Below are positions 1 to 8,283 of a DNA stretch of 10,865 nt, piece by piece. The position numbers and the translations under genes were made by a program. Source of the stretch: an uncultured Mollicutes bacterium (GTDB lineage Bacteria > Bacillota_I > Bacilli_A > RFN20 > CAG-826); the NCBI GenBank assembly GCA_945935945.1, contig CAMESA010000022.1, forward strand, positions 1 through 10,865, in the 5' to 3' direction. The notes beneath the pieces were generated by a model that was not told where the DNA came from, did no database searches, and saw only the letters and a list, made by a program, of their open reading frames with translations. Every line of letters begins with the position of its first letter. Position 1 is the stretch's first letter.

Positions 1-63
1 TCCTCACAAAACGTTATTTGATTATAAACAAAATCATTTTAAAAATCATTAAAAAGTATATAC

Positions 64-85
64 AAATATACATTAATGTATATTT
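64..85. repeat. 22-bp perfect palindrome over the stop codon of the ABC operon
   Basis: The stretch reads the same on both strands, with its centre between 74 and 75, inside the TAA stop (73-75) of the 927-residue ABC protein. A second inverted repeat shares the left arm: 62-72 is complementary to 89-99 (11 bp). Two mutually exclusive hairpins are therefore possible in the minus-strand RNA, and T-runs follow in the transcript at about 53-57 and 40-44. It may work as a weak, AT-only terminator or 3'-end stabiliser for the operon. That role is inferred; the stems contain almost no G-C pairs. No gene is visible in 1-72. Confidence 0.5.
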
Positions 86-2856
86 TCTTGTATATTTGTG
101 TTCTTAATCACATTAAAAATAGCAATATTTGAGAAAAACGAGATAAAAAATGTAATAAAAATCAAAACAATTAGCATTAAAGGTGAGAAAATATTGATCT
201 TACTGGCCCCTACAATATTCCCTAATGCGCTTCCTAAAGTGAAGTTTAAAATTATTAATGTCGTTATACTCAAAATCAATGATATAATTGAGTGGACCAA
301 ATTATCCATGAAAAATAATTTACTTATTTCGGAGTTACGATAACCCAAAACAACAAATAAAGAAATTTCTCTTTTTTGTTCTTTTGCATTCACTAATGTA
401 ATAATCAAACTTAAAAGAAGACAAGAAATAAGAGATACAACACTAAAAATAACTAATAAAATCTTTAAGAAACTTGTCGATTCATTGATTGATTTTGATA
501 TTTCCACAAGAGGATTTTTAAATTCATAATCTGCAAAAAGACTATTCAATTTTTTAAGTTCATCTTCTTCCACTGAATGATCCATTTCAAATACAATTGA
601 ATTTGGAATTAAATTAAAACAAGACAACTTAAATATATCTCTAAAAAGTGAAATTGAATAATTTTTATCATGATAAATACTAACCGAGTTATCCTCTTCA
701 ATAATATTGTTAATTTTCAATTTTACAGTTTTAAAATGGTTCAAAATCTTGCCATCATTTTCAACACTTTCGTCCATTAATGTGATGTACAAATATTCAT
801 TTAAAAGGAATTGTTTTTTCAAAATCCTTGCAAAACCCCCACTAATTATTATTTCATCAATTTTTAAATCGCTTTTTGTAACCTTAATTTTCACATTATC
901 TGATGCATTATTAAAGGCGTATGCGTTAACAACTCCTTCAGGAACTTTTATATTATAAAAATCACTTTCTTCAACAAGTGAATGAGCATCAATCACTTCA
1001 TCAATCTTGCTTTGTGACACACTAAAAAATGTTGGTCTAGCAAAGCCAGTAAAAATACTACTTCCATTATTAAAATAACCACCATTCGAGGAAAAATAAT
1101 AATCATTGTATTTGAAATTTAACTCTTCTAAGTTATCAAGAATTGAGCAGTCAATTGAATCTGAAAATGTTTCAAAAACAAACAAAATATTTGACTCAGA
1201 TTTTTCATTTCCATTAGAAAGAGGACTATAAAGTGATGAGTCATTTTCAAATAAGATATCTTTGTACTTACGATCAAGAAAAATCTTGTTAAGAAAAATG
1301 CTTTGATGTTTATTTGTATGAACAAACATCAGTCTTTTAAAAGTCCGAGGCAAATTATCTGCTTTCTTAAAGTTTGTTGAAGATGGAAAGCGCATTTTTT
1401 CTTCGAATAGTTCTTCATTAAACAATTGATTTGTATGATAAACCCTATTTTTTGTATCCAAGATTACTCCTTTTACCTTGAAAAGTTGTTCATCAGAATA
1501 TTGCCAATTATAATTTGCTAACTCTAAAGAAACAAATAAGTCATTATTGCTTATAAAGCTGCCTAAAGAATTAAAATCGCGAATTATTTGTAAAGATTTA
1601 CATAAATCCTTCATTTGATCATACGAAATAGATATAACAATCTCGTCGTCATGTAATTCATTTTCAATATGTGGATAAGTTTGTAGCTCTTTAATTGATT
1701 CTATATAAATAAACTCATTAAAAGATCTAGCATTAAAACCAGTAATTTTTTCTTTAAATGCACCATTTACTTGATATAACTCGTTTGAGTCTGGAAAACC
1801 ATTCTCAAAATCATAAAAATATCTGACTCCATAATAATCAAGATCATCTTTATAATCATTTAATAAAGAAAAAACTTTGTTTTTATTTACAGTATAAAAA
1901 TCCAAAATTCCATTTGAAGAATTCTTCTTTGTTAAAACAATAGAATTTTCACTTAAAATTGATGAAAAAGCACTTGAAATTGAATTATTCAGTGTCGTTG
2001 TTAACGTAATGGCTAAAGCAGATGTAACTAAGCATAGCGAAAACATTGCATTACGAAAAAAATATCGAAATTTTCTTTGAGAAAACTTTGATTTTATATG
2101 TGAAAACATTGTTTTAAATGAAAATTTTGCATCTTTTTTCTTATTTTTTATGCACATTATGTTTAATTCACTATCAACAACTTTTGCTTCATCATTAAAT
2201 TTATGGAAAAATTTTCCCTTTTTTAAAGTTATGATTTCATCTGCATACACTTTAGAGCTTTCGATGTCATGTGAAACACAAATAACTAATGTAGATTTTG
2301 ATAGAATCTTGAGCATTCTAAAAACAATTTTTGAATTAACTGAATCTAATGAACCAGTTGGTTCGTCGCAAAACAAAATTTTTGGCGAATGAATAATTGC
2401 GCGAGCAATCGCAACTCTTTGCTTTTCACCACCGCTAATATTTTTAACAAAGGAATTTTTAATTTCTTTTAAATCTAATAGATTAATGATCTCCTCTATT
2501 CTTTTATTTTTATATTCATCATCAAGCGAACAAAGTGAATCCAAATTCATTCTGATATTATTCAAAACTGTATCATCTTCAAGCAAATTAAAACTTTGAA
2601 AAACAAATCCGAATTCGTGTAATCTTAAGTCTCTAGATTCTTTATCACTTAACTTTCTCAAATTTTTCGCTTCAAAAAATATGTCTCCCTCATATGAGGA
2701 ATCCAAGGTGGAGAGCATGTTTAAAAGCGTAGATTTCCCACACCCACTATCACCAACAACAATATAAAAACCATGATCGTTAAACTTATAGGAAATATCA
2801 TCAAGTATCACTCTTTCACCAAAATTCTTTTTTACATTACAAACTTCAAGTCTCAT
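73..2856 (-). CDS. ABC transporter, fused ATPase and FtsX/MacB-type permease (large partner)
   Basis: This 927-residue half-transporter has the nucleotide-binding domain at the N-terminus and the permease behind it. ATPase landmarks are the Walker A GDSGCGKST at 35-43, Q-loop Gln87, signature ISGGEKQ at 140-146, Walker B ending in Asp-Glu at 164-165, D-loop at 169-171 and H-loop His196. A first membrane helix lies near 268-289. It is followed by about 505 mostly polar residues, presumably outside the membrane, then three helices near 796-822, 848-874 and 887-914. One early and three late helices around a large external domain is the MacB/FtsX arrangement, used for extrusion or mechanical work rather than simple import. 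The start overlaps the stop of the upstream ABC gene (ATGA, 2853-2856), with GAGGAG about 11 nt before it, so the two are translationally coupled. The external domain is far larger than in ordinary MacB proteins and I recognise nothing in it. Substrate unknown; the family assignment is secure. Confidence 0.9.
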   Translation of the reverse strand: MRLEVCNVKKNFGERVILDDISYKFNDHGFYIVVGDSGCGKSTLLNMLSTLDSSYEGDIFFEAKNLRKLSDKESRDLRLHEFGFVFQSFNLLEDDTVLNNIRMNLDSLCSLDDEYKNKRIEEIINLLDLKEIKNSFVKNISGGEKQRVAIARAIIHSPKILFCDEPTGSLDSVNSKIVFRMLKILSKSTLVICVSHDIESSKVYADEIITLKKGKFFHKFNDEAKVVDSELNIMCIKNKKKDAKFSFKTMFSHIKSKFSQRKFRYFFRNAMFSLCLVTSALAITLTTTLNNSISSAFSSILSENSIVLTKKNSSNGILDFYTVNKNKVFSLLNDYKDDLDYYGVRYFYDFENGFPDSNELYQVNGAFKEKITGFNARSFNEFIYIESIKELQTYPHIENELHDDEIVISISYDQMKDLCKSLQIIRDFNSLGSFISNNDLFVSLELANYNWQYSDEQLFKVKGVILDTKNRVYHTNQLFNEELFEEKMRFPSSTNFKKADNLPRTFKRLMFVHTNKHQSIFLNKIFLDRKYKDILFENDSSLYSPLSNGNEKSESNILFVFETFSDSIDCSILDNLEELNFKYNDYYFSSNGGYFNNGSSIFTGFARPTFFSVSQSKIDEVIDAHSLVEESDFYNIKVPEGVVNAYAFNNASDNVKIKVTKSDLKIDEIIISGGFARILKKQFLLNEYLYITLMDESVENDGKILNHFKTVKLKINNIIEEDNSVSIYHDKNYSISLFRDIFKLSCFNLIPNSIVFEMDHSVEEDELKKLNSLFADYEFKNPLVEISKSINESTSFLKILLVIFSVVSLISCLLLSLIITLVNAKEQKREISLFVVLGYRNSEISKLFFMDNLVHSIISLILSITTLIILNFTLGSALGNIVGASKINIFSPLMLIVLIFITFFISFFSNIAIFNVIKNTNIQENIH

Positions 2857-4871
2857 TCTTCTTTCAACTCCTCATAAACATCCCTGATTTTTTTAAATTT
2901 AAGTGGGAAATAATTAACAACAAACGATAAAAGAAAATATGTACAACCTAAAATTATCGAGATACAAATATCGATTGAGATAATATTCTTACTTACTAAA
3001 AAAGAAGATAATAATTGGTTAATAAAAAAGGAAGAAATTAAGGAAAGCAAAATACCAAAACAAACACCAACTAATTGATAGATCATTTGTTCACCTAGAT
3101 AAATAGAAATTACGTCATCTTCAGAAGCGCCAAGAACTGTCAAAATTGCAGATTCTTTTCTATTATCAAGAGAACTTGAATAACCTAAAAATGCACTAAT
3201 AAAGAAGCTTGTAATTAGCGAAATAACTATAAAAATGTTGAGTCCAATAAATATGGAATCAGTTAATTCTATAAATGAATTTGTAAATAAAAATCCATCA
3301 TTTTGAATATTTAAGTTTAGTTCTGCGGGCTTTTTTAGAATTTTTTCATAAATTTTCTTATTTGTATGTTCTGATAGGCTAAACACATAAAATGCGTAGT
3401 TCGATAGTTCTGAATCGCTTTTTGAGTTTTCAACTAAATCAAAAAATGTTACTTCTTTTGAAGCAAGTTTGCTTGTATTTTCTGCTAAAAGAGATTTTAA
3501 AATCTTTTCAATATATAAAGGATTATAGTACAAACATGGAGAGTTGAGATAACCAAATTCTTGCTTACTACCTTTATAAATAAAATTAAAATCGACGTTA
3601 AGTTCCTCGTGAATATTATCGTTTATTTCATCATTAAAATAGTAAAATGATTTTTTTATCGATAAAGTCATTTCACCATTTTCCTCTATATTAAAAATAT
3701 TATATTTTTTTAAAAATAAGTCATTAGCAAAAAGAGCAGCTTCATCTTCTAAAGCTGAATAAAATGGTTTAAGTCTAAAGTCATCAATAACTGAATCACT
3801 GATTTTAATTGATTTCTTGTCATTCAAAAAATAGTCGTAAGAATTACACACAATAAAATCGCAATCTCTCAAAACTAAATTTAAATCATCAATATTAGGT
3901 TTTGTATTTTTTACTATATTTACTGCATTATTGCCTATTTGTGTAGACTCTTCTTGTGTTACTTTGAAACTACTAGAATCGACATAACTGTTCAATAAAA
4001 AATCTTTAGAGTTTTTTATACCTAAATTAAAAAATAAAGATAAAATCATTACTAAAACTGTGAAAAAGGAAGAAAAAATCGTCAAAAGATTTATTTTCAT
4101 ATTCTTCTTCATGTTTTTATTAATTATTCGTGTAATAAAATTGCTACCTTTATTTTTGTTAAAGGTTATTTGTGGCAACAATAGATTATTTTGATATTTA
4201 TTTTCTTTAAATTCTTCTTTTTTAATAATTCCATTTTCTAAATAAATGTATCCATCATAATATTTTGAGAATAATTCCTCATTGTGCGTAACACAAATAA
4301 CTAGTCTTTCCCTCGAAATTTTGACTAGTTCACTCATCAATTTTAATCCATTTTCATTATCAAGTGCGCCTGTTGGTTCATCGCATAACAAAATCTTTGG
4401 CTTGTTCATAATAGCACGAATCAATGATGCCCTTTGTTTTTCACCTCCACTTAAAAATTTGACTTGATCAACCGATGTTTCTTCAAGTCCATACTCATTT
4501 ATTAATGAATCTATGTATGTTTTATCGCATCCACCTTTAATGTTGCTTGCGATTTGGATGTTTTCTTCTAGGCTCATATCATCTATTAAGTTGTATTTTT
4601 GAAATAAAAAGCCTATTTCATTTTTATAAAATGATTGTTTTTCTTTTTTCTTCATATCAAAAACGCTCTTCCCGTCAATTTTAATATCACCGGAAGTTGG
4701 TTTTATTAACCCACCAATAAGAGCTAAAAGAGTTGATTTTCCACAACCACTTTTTCCTCTAATAAAATAGAGCCCTTTATTAGGCAAAGTAAAAGATATA
4801 TCGTTTAACACCACATGTTCACGATCGTTATTTATCTTAAAAGTTTTTGTAATGTTTAAAATTTCTATCAT
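2853..4871 (-). CDS. ABC transporter, fused ATPase and FtsX/MacB-type permease (small partner)
   Basis: First gene of the ABC operon, 672 residues, with the same architecture as its neighbour. The Walker A GKSGCGKST is at 39-47, Q-loop Gln91, signature LSGGEKQ at 140-146, Walker B ending in Asp-Glu at 164-165, D-loop at 169-171 and H-loop His196, so the ATPase site looks complete. Membrane helices lie near 261-283, 541-562, 593-617 and 630-651, leaving an external domain of about 255 residues. Two distinct fused half-transporters encoded back to back suggest a heterodimer. The ATPase domains resemble the LolD/MacB/BceA group, which serves lipoprotein release, macrolide or antimicrobial-peptide resistance, or envelope signalling; nothing here chooses among these. 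The start ATG at 4869-4871 is preceded by AAGGCGG, 6 nt away, a one-mismatch ribosome binding site. The stop is TGA. No histidine kinase/response regulator pair and no peptide gene is visible beside it. Confidence 0.9.
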   Translation of the reverse strand: MIEILNITKTFKINNDREHVVLNDISFTLPNKGLYFIRGKSGCGKSTLLALIGGLIKPTSGDIKIDGKSVFDMKKKEKQSFYKNEIGFLFQKYNLIDDMSLEENIQIASNIKGGCDKTYIDSLINEYGLEETSVDQVKFLSGGEKQRASLIRAIMNKPKILLCDEPTGALDNENGLKLMSELVKISRERLVICVTHNEELFSKYYDGYIYLENGIIKKEEFKENKYQNNLLLPQITFNKNKGSNFITRIINKNMKKNMKINLLTIFSSFFTVLVMILSLFFNLGIKNSKDFLLNSYVDSSSFKVTQEESTQIGNNAVNIVKNTKPNIDDLNLVLRDCDFIVCNSYDYFLNDKKSIKISDSVIDDFRLKPFYSALEDEAALFANDLFLKKYNIFNIEENGEMTLSIKKSFYYFNDEINDNIHEELNVDFNFIYKGSKQEFGYLNSPCLYYNPLYIEKILKSLLAENTSKLASKEVTFFDLVENSKSDSELSNYAFYVFSLSEHTNKKIYEKILKKPAELNLNIQNDGFLFTNSFIELTDSIFIGLNIFIVISLITSFFISAFLGYSSSLDNRKESAILTVLGASEDDVISIYLGEQMIYQLVGVCFGILLSLISSFFINQLLSSFLVSKNIISIDICISIILGCTYFLLSFVVNYFPLKFKKIRDVYEELKEE

Positions 4872-5027
4872 AATTTTCCGCCTTCACATAAATAAAAGGA
4901 ACGAAAAATATTTTTTTTAAAAATTTTTGAATTTTTTTATTTTTGTTTAAAAAACTTGGAATTTACGGCAACTTTTTTGTAGACAAAAAACACTTTATTA
5001 CTACTATTATTTTTATCTTTAATCATT

Positions 5028-5033
5028 TATAAT
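5028..5033 (+). promoter_or_regulatory. Probable -10 element of the tRNA-Ser gene
   Basis: A perfect TATAAT ends 9 nt before the mature tRNA 5' end at 5043, so a transcript would start within a few bases of the tRNA. The hexamer at the right distance for a -35 box (5005-5010, TATTAT) does not resemble TTGACA, so only the -10 is supported. The gap 4872-5042 also has to hold the divergent promoter of the ABC operon, for which no clear pair of boxes could be picked out of the AT-rich sequence. Confidence 0.45.
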
Positions 5034-5042
5034 AAAGCCAAC

Positions 5043-5133
5043 GGAGAAATACCCAAGAGGCTGAAGGGGTCAGTTTCGAAAACTGATAGTGGATGCAAGT
5101 CTAGCGAGGGTTCGAATCCCTCTTTCTCCGCCA
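5043..5133 (+). tRNA. tRNA-Ser, anticodon CGA, with encoded CCA
   Basis: The folded parts are all visible. The acceptor stem pairs GGAGAAA (5043-5049) with TTTCTCC (5123-5129), followed by discriminator G5130 and CCA at 5131-5133. The D-arm uses CCC at 5052-5054 and GGG at 5066-5068. The anticodon stem pairs TCAGT (5070-5074) with ACTGA (5082-5086) around the loop TTCGAAA, giving anticodon CGA at 5077-5079. A long variable arm of about 19 nt (5087-5105) marks a class II tRNA. The T-arm pairs GAGGG with CCCTC around TTCGAAT (5106-5122). The long variable arm with anticodon CGA identifies serine, reading UCG codons. It is the only plus-strand gene here and points toward the 3' end of malQ. Confidence 0.96.
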
Positions 5134-5175
5134 AATTTCTCAAAAACCCTGCAAAACTCCATTATTTTTGTAAAA

Positions 5176-6693
5176 TTATACTCTATTATATTTAATATTT
5201 AACCTTTTAAGAGAACGTGAAATGTCCTCTTTTTTTATTAGAAATTCATCTTTTTTTATACGCCACGACCAGTTAGAAGTGGATATAGAAGATGGTAAAT
5301 TCATCCTTCCATCTTTCCCTAAATATAATAAATCTTGCATTGTAACCATAGAACATAAAGAGTTAGACGAAAAATTAAGTTCAACGATTGTATCTACTAA
5401 ATGTTTTGAATCTAAAACAGAAATAAATGGAACATTTAAGGCGTTACACTCCTCTGACAATGATTTAAAAAATACATTTCTTTGTTCTTCGTTTAGTTCT
5501 AAATTTTCTGCAACTAAAGGACTATCATGTGTTGAAGTATATAAAAAATATCGACTTGAAACATTATGAATTCTCCAATCATCATCAAAATTATTATGCA
5601 TCAAGCCTTCTGGGATAATTTTCATGCCTGGATAAGGTAAAGAATTAAACATTTGAATAAAATCATCATCAAGAGACCCAAGATCTTCAGCAATAATTGC
5701 TTCATTTCTGAGATTATTAAACAAATCAATTCCCGGACCCTTCTTCCAAGTTCCAAATTCTGCAGTTTTGTCTTTAGATGGGATTGAATAATATCCTGAA
5801 TAACCTCTAAAATGGTCGAGGCGAACAAGATCATAAATTTCAAGATTATATTTGATCTTTTCAATTATCCATGAATAATTTTCTTTTTTTAATCTTTTCC
5901 AATTATAAATAGGGTTACCCCAAAGTTGTCCACTTTTTGAGAAAAAATCAGGTGGGCATCCCGCAACATCGATAGGGTTTTTGTCTTTATCAAGATTAAA
6001 ATATTTTGAATATTTGTAACATTCAAGGCTATCATAACCAACATAAAAAGGAATATCACCCATTAGTAATACGCCATTTTTATTGGCATATTTTTTTAAT
6101 TTAGTCCGTTGATTTAGAGCTTCAAATTGTGTCCAACAATAAAATTCGTAAATATTTTTAAACTGTTTTTTAACTTCATTTTCAAGTTTTTCTGAATAAT
6201 TGACATATTTTTTATCAAAATCTTTCCATGCTTTGAATCCATTGATTCTTTTTAGCGTTAAAAAGAAAGCAACATCAGTCAATTTTTTGTTATTTTTTAA
6301 GAATTCTTTAAACTTTTTAGTTTTATTAAATCTAGAAAACGCAAGTTCCAATACTTTAGTTCTATTTGCGTAAAGAAGCCCATAATCCACTCTACCTTCA
6401 TCTTCATAAAACTTTATATTTTCTACTTCTTCTTTTTTTAATAAACCTTTGTTAATTAAAATATCAAGATCAATAAAATAATAATTAAAACTGTATGAAG
6501 CAGGTGTTTGATATGGTGAATCACCAAAGCTAGTAAGATTTAATGGCAAAATTTGCCAAATTTTAACTTTTGATTTTTTAAGAAAATCTACAAATTCATA
6601 AGCACTTTGACCAAAAGTACCTATGCCATAATTGCTAGGCAAAGAAGATATATGCATCAAAATGCCGCTTGTTCTATTGAATAATTTACTCAT
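5176..6693 (-). CDS. malQ: 4-alpha-glucanotransferase (amylomaltase, GH77)
   Basis: MalQ transfers segments of one alpha-1,4-glucan to another in the cytoplasm, releasing glucose, so that short maltodextrins become usable by phosphorylases and glucosidases. At 505 residues it is a normal bacterial length. Family blocks are seen in order: RTSGILMHISSLP near 7-19, GDSPYQ at 57-62, MGDIPFYVGYDS at 211-222, GCPPDFFSKSGQLWGNP at 245-261, RLDHFRGY at 291-298 with the nucleophile Asp293, AEDLG at 335-339 with the acid/base Glu336, STHD at 387-390 with the third catalytic Asp390, and the C-terminal QDLLYLG and RMNLPSS blocks. All three carboxylates are present, so the enzyme should be active. The segment 356-376 departs from the usual family wording. 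The ATG at 6691-6693 lies seven residues before the conserved RTSGIL and has no clear Shine-Dalgarno sequence. The gene stands alone, converging with the tRNA 42 bp away; I see no good terminator between them. Confidence 0.96.
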   Translation of the reverse strand: MSKLFNRTSGILMHISSLPSNYGIGTFGQSAYEFVDFLKKSKVKIWQILPLNLTSFGDSPYQTPASYSFNYYFIDLDILINKGLLKKEEVENIKFYEDEGRVDYGLLYANRTKVLELAFSRFNKTKKFKEFLKNNKKLTDVAFFLTLKRINGFKAWKDFDKKYVNYSEKLENEVKKQFKNIYEFYCWTQFEALNQRTKLKKYANKNGVLLMGDIPFYVGYDSLECYKYSKYFNLDKDKNPIDVAGCPPDFFSKSGQLWGNPIYNWKRLKKENYSWIIEKIKYNLEIYDLVRLDHFRGYSGYYSIPSKDKTAEFGTWKKGPGIDLFNNLRNEAIIAEDLGSLDDDFIQMFNSLPYPGMKIIPEGLMHNNFDDDWRIHNVSSRYFLYTSTHDSPLVAENLELNEEQRNVFFKSLSEECNALNVPFISVLDSKHLVDTIVELNFSSNSLCSMVTMQDLLYLGKDGRMNLPSSISTSNWSWRIKKDEFLIKKEDISRSLKRLNIKYNRV

Positions 6694-6731
6694 AAAAATA
6701 TTTTAACAAAGAGAGTTTTTAAAAACTATAT

Positions 6732-6737
6732 ATTATA
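6732..6737 (-). promoter_or_regulatory. malQ: Possible -10 element for malQ
   Basis: The minus strand reads TATAAT here, 38 nt upstream of the malQ start codon, after the terminator of the preceding nfn operon. A -35 box at 16-18 bp spacing is not recognisable. A perfect 12-bp palindrome (TTCTTCGAAGAA, 6765-6776) lies just upstream and could be an operator. Transcription from here would give a leader of about 30 nt. Confidence 0.4.
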
Positions 6738-6802
6738 AGGATAATAGATTAATTTAAATAATTTTTCTTCGAAGAATACTAGTCTGTTTTATTTTGTCGC
6801 AG

Positions 6803-6828
6803 AAAAAAAGGCTGGTTGCCCAGCCTTT
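6803..6828 (-). terminator. Rho-independent terminator of the nfnA-nfnB operon
   Basis: On the minus strand AAAGGCTGG pairs with CCAGCCTTT (arms 6820-6828 and 6807-6815, 9 bp) around a 4-nt GCAA loop. An uninterrupted run of seven T follows (6809 down to 6803, partly within the stem). It begins about 19 nt after the nfnB stop and separates the operon from malQ. Confidence 0.9.
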
Positions 6829-6847
6829 ATAATTTTTGAATTCTATC

Positions 6848-8281
6848 TTAGTTAGCACCCATGATTTCTTCATCGATTGCTTTAGCAGCATGTTTACCAG
6901 CTCCCATAGCAAGAATGACGGTTGCAGCACCTGTAACAGCATCGCCACCAGCATAGACATGATCACGTGTTGTTAAGCCACCTTCTGTTTTTGTAATGAT
7001 ACAACCATGTGGATTTGTTTCAAGTCCTTTAGTTGTTTGTCTTAATAATGGATTTGGTGAAGTTCCGATTGAGCAAATGACACAATCAACTTCGATTTCT
7101 TTAAATTCACCTGTTGAAATTGGTTTTCTTCTTCCGCTAGCATCTGGTTCACCAAGTTTCATAACTTCAACTTTTATAGCTTTGACATTGTTATTTTCAT
7201 CGCCAATAATTTCTACTGGGTTGTTGAGTAATTGGAAATCGACACCTTCTTGCATTGCGTGGTGAACTTCTTCTTTTCTAGCTGGAATTTCTTCTAAACT
7301 TCTACGATAAATAATGTAAACATGTTCTGCGCCAAGTCTTAAAGCACTTCTTGCAGCATCCATTGCAACGTTACCACCACCAACAACAGCTACATTTTTA
7401 GCTTTTTGAATTGGAGTATTTGAGTCAGCTAAGTATGCTTTCATTAAATTAGTTCTTGTTAAGAATTCGTTAGCAGAGTAAACACCGTTTAAGTTTTCGC
7501 CAGGAATTCCAAGGAATCTTGGTAAACCAGCACCACTTCCGATGAAAACTGCTTCAAAATGATATTCAGCTAAGAGTTCATCGATTGTGATAACTCTTCC
7601 GATAACCATATTTGTTTCAACTTTAACACCTAAAGCTTTTAAATTATCAACTTCTTTTTGGACGATTGATTTAGGTAATCTGAATTCAGGAATACCATAA
7701 ACTAAAACACCACCAGCAAGATGTAATGCTTCAAAAATTGTTACATCATAGCCTTTTTTTGCTAAATCGCCAGCACATGTTAATCCTGAAGGGCCACTTC
7801 CGATAACTGCTACTTTGTGTCCGTTAGATTCAGGTCTGACAATATCTTCTGGTTTTGAGTGTGCATTATGGTAATCAGCAACGAATCTTTCTAATCTACC
7901 AATTGCAACTGGTTCTTTTGGTTGTTTTGTTTTTGGATCAACACCAATTCCTCTTGTACATTTTCCTTCACATTGTGTTTCTTGAGGACAAACTCTACCA
8001 CAGACTGCAGGTAATGCACTTGATTGAGAAATAATTTCGTATGCTTTTTCAAAATTTCCTAAAGCAACTTCGTGAATGAAATCTGGAATGTTGATATTAA
8101 CTGGACAATGAGCAACACATGGTTTTGTTGGACAGCCTAAACATCTTTTTGCTTCATCCATTGCCATTTCAGCTGTATAGCCTTCAGCAACTTCTTTAAA
8201 ATTATGTGCTCTAACTAATGGCTCTTGTTCTGGCATTGGATTTTTAAATGGAGCCATGTTTGGTTTATATTCTTTATACAT
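6848..8281 (-). CDS. nfnB: NADH-dependent reduced ferredoxin:NADP+ oxidoreductase, large subunit NfnB (glutamate-synthase small-subunit family)
   Basis: This 477-residue iron-sulfur flavoprotein belongs to the family often labelled gltA, glutamate synthase small subunit. The N-terminal domain has two cysteine groups for [4Fe-4S] clusters: Cys47, 50, 55, 59 and Cys94, 98, 104, 108. An FAD-binding Rossmann motif GSGPSGL is at 161-167. The NADP-binding motif GGGNVAMDAAR is at 301-311, followed by YRR at 325-327, whose arginines suit the 2'-phosphate of NADPH. A second FAD contact, AGGDAVTGA, is at 444-452. It follows nfnA by 2 nt, and that partner, together with the absence of a glutamate synthase large subunit in view, argues for Nfn rather than glutamate synthesis. 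In characterised Nfn enzymes the complex couples ferredoxin and NADH oxidation to reduction of two NADP+ by flavin-based bifurcation, reversibly. SudA of the sulfide dehydrogenase type is the same family and cannot be excluded by sequence alone. Confidence 0.9.
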   Translation of the reverse strand: MYKEYKPNMAPFKNPMPEQEPLVRAHNFKEVAEGYTAEMAMDEAKRCLGCPTKPCVAHCPVNINIPDFIHEVALGNFEKAYEIISQSSALPAVCGRVCPQETQCEGKCTRGIGVDPKTKQPKEPVAIGRLERFVADYHNAHSKPEDIVRPESNGHKVAVIGSGPSGLTCAGDLAKKGYDVTIFEALHLAGGVLVYGIPEFRLPKSIVQKEVDNLKALGVKVETNMVIGRVITIDELLAEYHFEAVFIGSGAGLPRFLGIPGENLNGVYSANEFLTRTNLMKAYLADSNTPIQKAKNVAVVGGGNVAMDAARSALRLGAEHVYIIYRRSLEEIPARKEEVHHAMQEGVDFQLLNNPVEIIGDENNNVKAIKVEVMKLGEPDASGRRKPISTGEFKEIEVDCVICSIGTSPNPLLRQTTKGLETNPHGCIITKTEGGLTTRDHVYAGGDAVTGAATVILAMGAGKHAAKAIDEEIMGAN

Positions 8282-8283
8282 AA

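Noticed and set aside
4900..4945. Runs of A and T before the ABC operon as a terminator or attenuator
   Set aside because: The stretch is nearly pure A/T without a G-C stem, so any hairpin would be unstable. I saw no leader peptide.
73..5133. ABC operon as an island inserted at the tRNA-Ser gene
   Set aside because: Integration normally uses the 3' end of a tRNA, which here faces malQ, while the ABC genes are on the 5' side. No integrase or repeated tRNA fragment is visible. The lower GC of the ABC genes is similar to malQ and is better explained by weaker expression.
5222..5569. 115-residue open frame on the plus strand opposite malQ
   Set aside because: It is a shadow of the conserved MalQ C-terminal coding region in AT-rich DNA, with no ribosome binding site or recognisable protein features.
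6848..8281. Large Nfn subunit as a true glutamate synthase small subunit
   Set aside because: No glutamate synthase large subunit is adjacent, while an NfnA-type partner lies 2 nt upstream with its full [2Fe-2S] ligand set.
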